DNA of 64,000 bases from Burkholderiaceae bacterium. Its GTDB lineage: Bacteria; Pseudomonadota; Gammaproteobacteria; Burkholderiales; Burkholderiaceae_D. Of this stretch, positions 18,280 to 26,047 are shown piece by piece. The notes beneath the pieces are model-generated. The model had not been told where the DNA came from. It made no database searches and saw only the letters and a program-made list of their open reading frames with translations. The stretch's first letter is position 1; each line of letters opens with the position of its first letter. The position numbers were made by a program, and so were the translations under genes. The stretch lies in assembly GCA_019232795.1 (NCBI GenBank), contig JAFANH010000006.1, positions 62,001 to 126,000 of the forward strand, written 5' to 3'.

Positions 18280-18995
18280 AGCGCGGCCTCCTGTTGCACG
18301 TTGCGTTGCTTGTCCATGATGTATTGGCCCGGTTCCCAAGTGGGGCCTTGCAGATTGGTCGGCTGCACGCGGGCGATGAAGGCGCGATAAGCTTTCTTCA
18401 GTTCTGCTGACGGGATGCCTTGGTGTTCGACGGCGAAGCGCGCGAATTCCTGCTTGAGGTAAAGGCCTTTCAGTTGCTCTTCCAGCGGTTCGTCGTTGGA
18501 ACCGACGAAGAATAGCGTCACCGGCAGTTGGCATTTCTTGATATAGGCGGAAAAGGTGTTGGCGTCGTTCACCTGATCGAAGCCATAGCAGTGCTGCCAG
18601 ACGTCCTTGATTTCCGCTGTAATGGCATTCCACATGCCGAGCAGGTATGTGTCGAGGTCACCATGAAAATTCGAGGAAAACACCAGGTATTTCGATTGCA
18701 GCCTGTCTTGCGCAGGCAATACGCCGACCCTGAGCGTGTTCGGCACCACGGGCAGAAAGTCGGTGACGGTATCGAGCGCGCCCGCGCTCGGCAGGGATTC
18801 GGTATAGACGTCGTCGAGCACAAAGAAGCGGCACAGATAGGTTTGCGGCACTTTCGCCATCGGGCTGTTTTGCAACCGGTTCCATTGTTCGAGCCGGTCG
18901 CGCACCAGATCGGCACGCGAGACAGTGCCAACCTTGTCGTTCCTGATCGGTGACAGCACGGACAGTGCATAGGCGTTTCCGCTGACGTTGGGCAT
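18276..18995 (-). CDS. Unknown protein, paralog of its upstream neighbour, DyP-linked (copy 2)
   Basis: I know no established function. The ATG at 18995 has AGGAGCG upstream and gives a 239-aa protein, MPNVSGNAYALSVLSPIRND. It is a divergent paralog of the product of 19024-19704. The N-termini share the pattern GxAYAxxVxxPIR, and the cores share YLVFSSNFHGDLDTYLLG versus YMLFHSNFNGSWDQYVDS, followed in both by a W/Y-rich stretch and a conserved YI segment. Its stop overlaps the DyP start (GTGA), so translation of the two is coupled. No signal or membrane segment is obvious. A role in peroxidase substrate delivery or assembly is inference from context. Confidence 0.75.
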   Translation of the reverse strand: MPNVSGNAYALSVLSPIRNDKVGTVSRADLVRDRLEQWNRLQNSPMAKVPQTYLCRFFVLDDVYTESLPSAGALDTVTDFLPVVPNTLRVGVLPAQDRLQSKYLVFSSNFHGDLDTYLLGMWNAITAEIKDVWQHCYGFDQVNDANTFSAYIKKCQLPVTLFFVGSNDEPLEEQLKGLYLKQEFARFAVEHQGIPSAELKKAYRAFIARVQPTNLQGPTWEPGQYIMDKQRNVQQEAAL

Positions 18996-19023
18996 AGGAC
19001 GCTCCTGATTCGAATAATTTTTG

Positions 19024-19704
19024 CTACTCGACTGCCGCGACTTGCTCCTGTTCGGCCATCTTTCTTTTCTCGCGCAGCAAGCGCTTTTCGACCTGCGTCG
19101 CGGCCATGCTGACGATGGGCGTGGGCCGCATTTCGCCAAGATCATGCTGGAGAGCACGCAGCAAGCCGTTGTATTGCTTGAGAAAGACCGTGTCGTCCGC
19201 TTCCATGCCCCAGAGCGCATCGAATTCGATCAATTTCTGCTTGAGGCTTTTGGCCGATTTGACGTCGTTCGACGTCGCCAGCGGATAGGCGCTGTAGTAA
19301 TGCGTGGTTTCGATCTGGTTATAGCGGATGTAATGATGAAAGGGCGTCAACGCCACCGAATGCGGGTAGCGGATATTCCATTTCCAGAACATGTCGAGGC
19401 CGCTGGGAATGGCGAAGGTGAAAGAGTCGACGTACTGGTCCCAGCTGCCGTTGAAATTGCTGTGGAACAGCATGTAGCTGTATTGGAGATTTTCTTTCGG
19501 CTGCTTGGGGTCGAGACGCGGGAACTGGTTGCGGCCGATGATGACCCAGCGCGCATAGTGGATCAGCGAGAGTGTGATCAGGCCCTCAAGCGTGGAAGGC
19601 ATTTTTTGCGCCGCCCAGAAAATCAGCTTGTTGAGCCACACCGTGTACCAGCGGATCGGCGTGATCACGTTCATTGCATAAGCTTTGCCCGCGATATTCG
19701 ACAT
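19024..19704 (-). CDS. Unknown protein, first gene of the DyP-linked operon (copy 1)
   Basis: The 226-aa product starts MSNIAGKAYAMNVITPIRWY after a strong GGGAGGGG ribosome site. Family-like features are HYARWVIIGRNQFPRL, YMLFHSNFNGSWDQYVDS, and a His/Tyr-rich ETTHYYSAYPLATSNDV stretch that could bind a ligand or metal. The C-terminus (~195-226) is charged and helical. It is a paralog of the next gene, 28 bp downstream, and heads the three-gene operon ending in the DyP peroxidase. The function is unrecognised; the first ~60 residues include hydrophobic segments that may contact membrane lipid. Confidence 0.75.
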   Translation of the reverse strand: MSNIAGKAYAMNVITPIRWYTVWLNKLIFWAAQKMPSTLEGLITLSLIHYARWVIIGRNQFPRLDPKQPKENLQYSYMLFHSNFNGSWDQYVDSFTFAIPSGLDMFWKWNIRYPHSVALTPFHHYIRYNQIETTHYYSAYPLATSNDVKSAKSLKQKLIEFDALWGMEADDTVFLKQYNGLLRALQHDLGEMRPTPIVSMAATQVEKRLLREKRKMAEQEQVAAVE

Positions 19705-19881
19705 ACCGCCCCTCCCCTTGGCTGCAGAAATTCTTAGCCTCCGGCCGGTCAGAGGCAGGTATGCCGAATCTGGCCTGGCGACTGTAGGGGAGATGATGCA
19801 ACAAGCAGCGATAAAAATAACCTGTCAAATCTTACAGGTGGACGCTGCCGTTCGTGCAGGTACAACCGGTTTAGTGTCATC

Positions 19882-19968
19882 CGTCACCCCCACGAAGGTG
19901 GGGGTCCAGGTTGTAGTTACGTTAGAAAAGCAAAAGCTACCTGGGCCCCCGTCTTCGCGGGGGCGACG
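19882..19968. repeat. REP-like double palindrome, copy C (variant stem)
   Basis: It has the same architecture as copies A, B and D but different stem sequences: ACCCCCAC-GAAG-GTGGGGGT and GCCCCCGT-CTTC-GCGGGGGC, with loops GAAG/CTTC complementary. The inner CCAGGT/ACCTGG and outer CGTC/GACG ends are kept. Base changes occur on both sides of each stem, so pairing is preserved. It lies between the DyP operon and the 3' end of the lipoprotein gene. Confidence 0.8.
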
Positions 19969-19992
19969 GTGTCACAGGATATGACAGTTAAT

Positions 19993-21150
19993 CTAGCGCG
20001 GCGCCGAGCCGCCGGTCATGCCGGCCAGCTTGGCGGCGTACAAGTCATGCTGCTGGCTGTTCGGGCTGTTTTCCATGGCGATGCTCAACTGCCTGCGCGT
20101 CTCGCTCAGGTTGCCGAGATAGTAGTTGGCCAGCGCCAGCCAGAAATGGAATTGGTGATTGTAGGAAGCGCGATTGACTTCCTTGGTAAATTCGTTTCTG
20201 GCGGCCTGGAAGTCGCCGTCGTGCATGGCGGTCAATCCACGGTTGAAGAAATAAAACGGCGGATAGGGTTGCAGTTCCCTCAAATGCCGGTTCAGCACTT
20301 GCGCTTCCTCGCCGCGGCCCAGTGTCTTCAGCACCTGGACCTGGTTCGACAATGCCAGAACATTGTCGGGCTCGTGGTTCAAAACGCGCTGAAGCACCAG
20401 TTCCGCCTGCGCCGGATTTTGATGACGCATGTAGACGACGCCCAGCGTATTGTAGGCTCCCATATAAGTAGGCGCCTCCTGTATGGCGGCACGCACCCAC
20501 CAATAGGCATTGTTCAAATCGCCGTGGGTCAAGGCTTCCGCCGCACGGTTATTCAGGTACATGGCGACGATGACGTCTTCGCCTATGTCTTCCATCCATT
20601 CGTTATGGAGATTCTCTCCCGCCACAAAGTCGATGATGCGCGCCGCTTCACTCTCGGGCGCTGCGGCATGTGCATGCCCGCCTGCACCGACTGTCAGATT
20701 GACATGACCGATTAGGAAATCGATATTCTGGTTGCGGTCCCAGATTTCACCGTTGAGGACGCTGTGGAACTGAACCGGCAAATGCATCTGCTTGGCATAT
20801 GCTGCCGTCATGATGGTCAGGGACAGGCAATTGCCGGCTTGCGCGTGAAAAGTATCGGCAGCGTCGAGCGTTTTGGTCGCGTCGTAGGAAAACTTCAGGT
20901 GGCTGTCGTGGTAGAGCCCGTTGATCAGCGCGAAAATCTTGCCATCCGGGTAGATCTTGTGGGCGATCTCGTCGTCGAGATAATGCCGCATCTCGTCGCT
21001 GACCGTGAATATCCGGCCGGGATCGATCTGTTCCGTGGGCGCGGAAAACAGCGCATCGTCGAACAGGCTTTGCGGCTGCGACTCCTTGAGCGGCGCAGTC
21101 GAACATGCGGCCAGCAACACGCTCAGAAGCAAGCCTGCCAGGACTTTCAT
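19993..21150 (-). CDS. Lipoprotein with transglutaminase-like and TPR domains
   Basis: The ATG at 21150, with GGAGGG before it, gives MKVLAGLLLSVLLAACSTAP, a clear lipobox with Cys16, so the 385-aa protein should be lipid-anchored in the envelope. An upstream extension of the frame is rejected. Residues ~100-170 resemble a transglutaminase-like (papain-fold) core: QAGNCLSLTIMTAAYAKQ supplies the Cys and FLIGHVNLTVGAG a His. Residues ~230-360 are tetratricopeptide repeats (NTLGVVYMRHQNPAQAELVL, FNRGLTAMHDGDFQAARNEF). It is divergent from the phosphopantetheinyl transferase gene. It probably processes or scaffolds envelope proteins; the catalytic Asp is not certain. Confidence 0.75.
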   Translation of the reverse strand: MKVLAGLLLSVLLAACSTAPLKESQPQSLFDDALFSAPTEQIDPGRIFTVSDEMRHYLDDEIAHKIYPDGKIFALINGLYHDSHLKFSYDATKTLDAADTFHAQAGNCLSLTIMTAAYAKQMHLPVQFHSVLNGEIWDRNQNIDFLIGHVNLTVGAGGHAHAAAPESEAARIIDFVAGENLHNEWMEDIGEDVIVAMYLNNRAAEALTHGDLNNAYWWVRAAIQEAPTYMGAYNTLGVVYMRHQNPAQAELVLQRVLNHEPDNVLALSNQVQVLKTLGRGEEAQVLNRHLRELQPYPPFYFFNRGLTAMHDGDFQAARNEFTKEVNRASYNHQFHFWLALANYYLGNLSETRRQLSIAMENSPNSQQHDLYAAKLAGMTGGSAPR

Positions 21151-21496
21151 CACACCCTCCTGCAGTCGGCGCCGCATAATCGACAATTCATCATACACCC
21201 GTTGCGCGCCGCACGCACCCGCCCATTCCGCCCCATTGCCCCAGGTTTGCCTGTCTTTTCCGGCCAATCGGCTCATCCCTGGCAAGCATAAAAGCCTGCG
21301 TCAAGCAATACACGTAAATACAACAAACTGGTATGGTCGCAGGCATTACCATAGGGAGTTGAACCCTATTCGTGAATCAGGGACCGTGATCGCGTTCTGA
21401 ATCGATGATGCTCATATCCCATTTCGCCACATCGACACGCCCGGTAGAATCCATCGAATGGTGCGGCGCAGTATCGCGCGGCTATCGGGGGGGCAT
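21151..21496. other. Divergent intergenic region, no gene recognised
   Basis: This 346-bp region separates the lipoprotein and phosphopantetheinyl transferase genes and must hold both promoters. I see no convincing small gene, tRNA, terminator or repeat. A local base shift (AT-richer around 21300-21350) would suit a promoter, but no clear -35/-10 pair stands out. Confidence 0.4.
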
Positions 21497-22228
21497 ATGA
21501 GTTGCGCCAGTTCTCTACAGCACCACGAAGTCCACGTCTGGCAAGTCAATCTGGACGATGCCGTATGGGATAGATTTGCCGGTGTGCTGTGCACGAACGA
21601 AAAGCAAAAGGCGCAGCGCTATCGTACGCAATCCCTGCAAAATCGCTATGCGCGCTGCCGCAGTGCTTTGCGCATGATCCTGGGGCAATATGCGAATCAG
21701 GCGGCTGCCGAGCTGCACTTCGATTATGGCGAATTCGGCAAGCCTACCCTGCCCAACCACCGCCTGCATTTCAATGTTTCGCATTGCGGCAGCCAAGGTT
21801 TGATCGCGGTTTCCCTGCACGAGGTCGGCATCGACCTGGAATTGATTGCCAAGACCAACGTCGATCTGCCGGGTTTGATCGATCTGGTTTGCCATCCCGA
21901 GGAAAAGCGGATGCTGGCCGGCCTGATCGACACGCAAAGATCCGAAATGTTTTACCGCCTATGGACGCAAAAGGAAGCGTATTGCAAGATGCGCGGCATC
22001 GGCCTGCAACAGACGCTTTCGGCCTTGCACCTCGAAAACAGCGCGAATCCCGATGTGCTTCAGATTCGCGGCGAATCGAACCAGCCCGCTTCACGCGGCT
22101 TTATCTACAATCTTGATCTGCTGGAAGACCATGCCATCAGCGCCTGCCTGGCGACCGATGATGCACGCATCGCCACATTTCACGCCGGCGACGACAGCAG
22201 CATCGGCGCACGCCCCTGGCACCGATAG
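21497..22228 (+). CDS. Sfp-type 4'-phosphopantetheinyl transferase
   Basis: It transfers 4'-phosphopantetheine from CoA to a serine of carrier proteins. At 243 aa it has the pseudo-dimeric Sfp length. The Mg-binding motif is G111-I-D-L-E115 and the second motif is W156-TQ-K159-E160-AYC-K164. The N-terminal NRYARCRSALRMILGQY and LHFNVSHCGSQGLIAVS are also typical. The ATG at 21497 (MSCASSLQHHE) is preferred; an in-frame ATG 39 bp upstream is possible and neither has a strong ribosome site. No PKS/NRPS gene is in the window, so the carrier protein (fatty-acid ACP or a distant megasynthase) is unknown. Confidence 0.88.
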   Translation: MSCASSLQHHEVHVWQVNLDDAVWDRFAGVLCTNEKQKAQRYRTQSLQNRYARCRSALRMILGQYANQAAAELHFDYGEFGKPTLPNHRLHFNVSHCGSQGLIAVSLHEVGIDLELIAKTNVDLPGLIDLVCHPEEKRMLAGLIDTQRSEMFYRLWTQKEAYCKMRGIGLQQTLSALHLENSANPDVLQIRGESNQPASRGFIYNLDLLEDHAISACLATDDARIATFHAGDDSSIGARPWHR

Positions 22229-22292
22229 GCATGGACGGCCTGGTCGATGGCGGGCGGAATGCAAGATCCGCCCGGCTGCTTCATTCCTGCCC

Positions 22293-23822
22293 TTACTCCG
22301 CTTTCACCGGCAGACGCTGCAAGGACTCCGGCATTTCGGCCAGGTACCAGGTCAGCATGGCCAATAGCGCGACCTGGCGCTTGAGATTGTCTGGATCGAC
22401 CTTGTCGAGCGTATCGGCCGCAGTGTGGTGATAGTTGAAATAACTGCGATTGTCGACCAGGGGTTCGAAGCAGGGTACGCCGCCGTCTTCGAGCGGACTC
22501 AAATCACCGGTGCCGAGATGCTCGCGACGGTCGATCACGGGCGCGCCAAGCGGGCGCAACGCACTCTTGAGCGGCTCCAGCAACTTGTTGTCGGCCAAGG
22601 CCACGCTCGAGACCAGGCCCAAGGGGCGGCCCGAACCGCTATCGGTCTCGATCGCGGCAAACTGCTGCTGCAGCTTGCCGCGATTGGCGTCGAAATAGGC
22701 TTTGGCGCCGCGTCCGCCGTTTTCCTCATTCATCCACGCCACCACGCGCACCGTGCGGCGCGGCTGCAAGCCGAGCCGCTTGAAGACTTCGGCCACGCCC
22801 ATGGCCGCGGCAACGCCGCCGCCATCGTCGATGGCGCCCTGCGCCAGGTCCCAGGAATCGAGATGGCCGGACACCACCACCACTTCCTCGGGCTTTTCGC
22901 GGCCAGGCAGGTCGGCCAGGACGTTATGGCTGTCGGCGTCGGGCAGGGTTTGCGGCGTCAGGGTCAGATGTGCCTTGACCTCTCCCTTGGCCGCCAGGCG
23001 GTTGATCAGCATCGCATCTTCGGCACTGACGGCCGCGGCCGGAATGCGTTTGCCGTCCGCGTCCCAGCCGGTCATACCGGTGTGGGCAATGCGGTAATCG
23101 GCGCCGCCGACCGAACGCACCAACGCCGCCACGGCGCCGTATTTTGCGGCCATGGCGGGGCCGACGAAACGGTAATAGCCAGCCTCGCCATAGGCATTGC
23201 CGGCGCGGCCGTTGTCGGCCAGTTGCTGATCGAAGGCGACGTCGTACAACACGATCTTGCCCTTGGCTTCCGCGGCACGCTGGTTCAGCTCATCCATTCC
23301 ATGCACCACCAGGACCGGCGCGGTCAGGCCCGCTTCCGGCGTCGCGCTGGAACCGCCCAGCGCCGTCAACACCAGGCGCTGCGACAGGCCCGCGGGCCGG
23401 CCCGGGTATTCGACCAGTTCACCGGTTTCGGCGCCGCGCACCCAGTGCGGCACCTTCACCGGTTGCAGATCGACCTGCATGCCGATGGCGCGCAAGTCTT
23501 CCGCCGCCAAGGCGACGGCCGCCGCCGCGCCGGGTGAGCCCGACAGGCGCGGGCCGATGCGGTCGGTCAATTCTTCCAGCCGTTGATAGGCAAAATCGCT
23601 GCTCATGGCGGCGTCGCGGATACGCGCCAGCGTGGCCATGTCGACGGCCTCCTTTGCCGCCTGCTTAGGCGCCATCGCATCGGACATCGCGTTCGCGAGC
23701 GACGTAGACGGCAGGCTTGCCGCCAATGCAGTGGCGAGGGTGGCAGACAATATCCTGATGTGCATGGCTGGCTTGGTTGGCTTATTTGGTTTACTCAATT
23801 TCACTTCCCCGTTACCGTTCAT
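22293..23822 (-). CDS. Exported M28-family metallopeptidase
   Basis: The 509-aa protein resembles carboxypeptidase Q / glutamate carboxypeptidase-like M28 enzymes. Metal-binding signatures are SGHLDSWDLAQGAIDDGGG (His and Asp ligands), AWMNEENGGRGAKAY (catalytic Glu and Glu ligand) and the late His in NYHHTAADTLDKVD. A PA-type insert lies at ~150-270. A signal peptide is evident from MHIRILSATLATALAASLP (23765) ending near SLANA; the frame opens earlier at 23822 and neither start has a clear ribosome site, so the N-terminus is uncertain. It follows the M13 peptidase by 33 bp and probably forms an operon with it and the sensor diguanylate cyclase. Confidence 0.85.
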   Translation of the reverse strand: MNGNGEVKLSKPNKPTKPAMHIRILSATLATALAASLPSTSLANAMSDAMAPKQAAKEAVDMATLARIRDAAMSSDFAYQRLEELTDRIGPRLSGSPGAAAAVALAAEDLRAIGMQVDLQPVKVPHWVRGAETGELVEYPGRPAGLSQRLVLTALGGSSATPEAGLTAPVLVVHGMDELNQRAAEAKGKIVLYDVAFDQQLADNGRAGNAYGEAGYYRFVGPAMAAKYGAVAALVRSVGGADYRIAHTGMTGWDADGKRIPAAAVSAEDAMLINRLAAKGEVKAHLTLTPQTLPDADSHNVLADLPGREKPEEVVVVSGHLDSWDLAQGAIDDGGGVAAAMGVAEVFKRLGLQPRRTVRVVAWMNEENGGRGAKAYFDANRGKLQQQFAAIETDSGSGRPLGLVSSVALADNKLLEPLKSALRPLGAPVIDRREHLGTGDLSPLEDGGVPCFEPLVDNRSYFNYHHTAADTLDKVDPDNLKRQVALLAMLTWYLAEMPESLQRLPVKAE

Positions 23823-23855
23823 TCGTGTTGATTATTCATAGATAGAAAGCCACGC

Positions 23856-25955
23856 TTACCAGATCCGCACGCGCGCCAGCGGCGCCAGATACAGGCCCTG
23901 CCCAGGCTTGACGTCGAAAGCCGCATACCAGGCATCGAGATTGCGCACCGTGGAAACGCGATACATGGCCGGCGCATGGCCGTCGGTCACCACTTGCACG
24001 CGCAGGGCCTTTTCGCGCACCTTTTCACGCCAGCTTGCGCCATAGGAAATGAAGAACGCCTTGTCGTCGGCGCTCGACGGATCCTTGAGCGAGGCATGGT
24101 AGGCATCCAGGGCAGCCGTCAAGCCTGCCAGGTCGGCAATGTTTTCGCTCAGGGTCTGTTGGCCGTTGATGGCCAGATCGGGGAAAGGATGGTAAGTCGA
24201 GAACTGCGCCGCCAAGGCCGCGGAAGATTTCTTGAAATGCGCCAGGTCGCCCTTGGTCCACCAATTGCGCAGACGTCCCTGGGAATCGAATTGCGCTCCC
24301 TGATCATCGAAGCTATGGCTGATCTCGTGGCCTATCGTTGCGCCGATCGCTCCGTAATTGCTGGCATCCGATGCCATGGGATCGAAACTGGGCGGTTGCA
24401 GGATGGCGGCCGGGAAGTTCAGGGCATTCTGCAGGGGCATATTCACCGCATTGACGATATGCGGCACCATCGCCCACTCGGTCTTGTCGACCGGCTTGCC
24501 GAACTTGGCAAGCTCCTTGCGGTAGTGGAATTCCTCGGCGCGCATGGCGTTGCCGAGTGCGTCGTCGGACGCGACTTCAAGACCGGAATAGTCTGGCCAA
24601 TGGTCGGGGTAGCCGACACCGACATACAAGGTCTTCAGCTTCTTCTTCGCCTCGGCCTTGGTTTGCGGCGCCATCCAGTCCAGGTGGTCGATACGCTTGT
24701 CGAATGCTGCGATCAGGTTGCTCACCATCGTCTGCACCTGGGCCTTGTCGTGGGCCGAGAAATAACGGTCCACATACAGATGCCCGACCGCAAAGCCAAG
24801 CGCGTCATTGGTGGCAAACACCGCGCGCTTCCAGCGTGCGCGCTGCTGCGGCGTACCCGAGAGGGTCGTGCCGTAGAAGCCGAAGCGTTCGTCGGCAAAT
24901 GCTTTCGACAGGACGCCGGAGAAATGATTGACGGCGTGATAGCTGAGGTAATCCTTCCACACCTGCAGCGGCGTCGCCGCGACCAACGCCGCCTCGCCCT
25001 TCACCGCACCGGGATGCCATACATCCAATTGCTGCTGGCCGGCCAAGCCGGCTGCTTCAAAGAACGTGTTCCAGTCCATGCCCGGCGCCTTTTTGGCGAA
25101 GTCTTGCCGGGTCCAGAGATTGTCGGCCTTGAGCACATCTTCGGAATCTTCACGCTTGGCGTGCGCGCGCGCGATGCGGCGCTCGAGTTCGAATACTTGC
25201 GCAGCACGCTTGTCGGCATCGTCGAATCCGGCCAGTTTCAACACAGCCGCGATGTGCTCGACATACTTGGCGCGAATGCCTTCCATCTTGGCATCCTTGG
25301 CCACGTAATACTCGCGGTCCGGCAAGCCCAAGCCGCCTTGCAGCAGGTAAGCCTGGTAATGCTCGGGGTCGTGCAAGCCTTGTGCCACCCACAGGCCGAA
25401 CAGGTTTTCGGTGAAAAAATTGGTGGAATTGAGCGGATCGACATCGGCGCGCAGCGTACTTCCCAGCATGCGCGCCAGTGCGGCTTTGTCGTTGACGGCC
25501 GCAATCCGCTGCAACAGAGGCTGCAGAGGCGCCAGACCTTTGCTTTCGATGCCGGCCTCATCCATGAAGGCCGTGTAGAAGGCGCCGACGCGGCGCTCGT
25601 CGAGCGAAACGCCGGTGGTGCGCTTGGCGGCGTCCTCGATCAATTGCGCCACCCGCTTATCGGTATCTTCGGCCATCTGGCCGTCGATGCCCCAGCGATT
25701 CTGGTCTGCCGGGATGTCGGTGGTGTCGATCCACAAACCATTGACATAGCCGTTGAAATCGTCGCCCGGCGCAATGCTGGCTTTCATGCCGGAAGCGGCG
25801 AATACCTGCGTGGGGTCCAAAGTATCGGTGGCGGCACCGCTGGCAAAAGAGGCCGTGCACAGCGTTGTGAACAGCGCAGTGAACAGCGCCGTGACGAGAG
25901 CAGTAACGGCGGGCCGGCGGCGCAACGTGCCGCCATGACGGGATTGAAGTTGCAT
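23856..25955 (-). CDS. Exported M13 (neprilysin/PepO-type) endopeptidase
   Basis: This 699-aa zinc oligopeptidase has H543-E-I-S-H547 in GATIGHEISHSFDDQGAQFD, with the third zinc ligand Glu in SENIADLAGL. The family C-terminus is clear (LAPLARVRIW, family consensus ending C/V-x-IW). The substrate-binding stretch NFPAAILQPPSFDP precedes HExxH as usual. The ATG at 25955 is chosen because GAGG lies 6 bp upstream; it yields MQLQSRHGG followed by an Arg-rich n-region and hydrophobic core (residues ~16-40), a signal peptide ending near ASFASG. An ATG 30 bp upstream is in frame but lacks a site. It lies between the diguanylate cyclase and the M28 peptidase. Confidence 0.92.
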   Translation of the reverse strand: MQLQSRHGGTLRRRPAVTALVTALFTALFTTLCTASFASGAATDTLDPTQVFAASGMKASIAPGDDFNGYVNGLWIDTTDIPADQNRWGIDGQMAEDTDKRVAQLIEDAAKRTTGVSLDERRVGAFYTAFMDEAGIESKGLAPLQPLLQRIAAVNDKAALARMLGSTLRADVDPLNSTNFFTENLFGLWVAQGLHDPEHYQAYLLQGGLGLPDREYYVAKDAKMEGIRAKYVEHIAAVLKLAGFDDADKRAAQVFELERRIARAHAKREDSEDVLKADNLWTRQDFAKKAPGMDWNTFFEAAGLAGQQQLDVWHPGAVKGEAALVAATPLQVWKDYLSYHAVNHFSGVLSKAFADERFGFYGTTLSGTPQQRARWKRAVFATNDALGFAVGHLYVDRYFSAHDKAQVQTMVSNLIAAFDKRIDHLDWMAPQTKAEAKKKLKTLYVGVGYPDHWPDYSGLEVASDDALGNAMRAEEFHYRKELAKFGKPVDKTEWAMVPHIVNAVNMPLQNALNFPAAILQPPSFDPMASDASNYGAIGATIGHEISHSFDDQGAQFDSQGRLRNWWTKGDLAHFKKSSAALAAQFSTYHPFPDLAINGQQTLSENIADLAGLTAALDAYHASLKDPSSADDKAFFISYGASWREKVREKALRVQVVTDGHAPAMYRVSTVRNLDAWYAAFDVKPGQGLYLAPLARVRIW

Positions 25956-26047
25956 GTTTTTCCTCGCGAATGAATTCTTCGGCATAAATCTTCAGCATGC
26001 GGCGTTGCCGCATGAACGCGTCCATGACGGGATCGCGAAATGATACG

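Noticed and set aside
18280-18633. N-terminal extension of the DyP reading frame
   Set aside because: It overlaps the neighbouring paralog in another frame, is Arg-rich out-of-frame sequence, and the GTG at 18279 gives the normal DyP start.
23976-25973. 665-codon plus-strand open frame opposite the M13 peptidase
   Set aside because: Antisense shadow; HExxH and the M13 C-terminus are on the minus strand.
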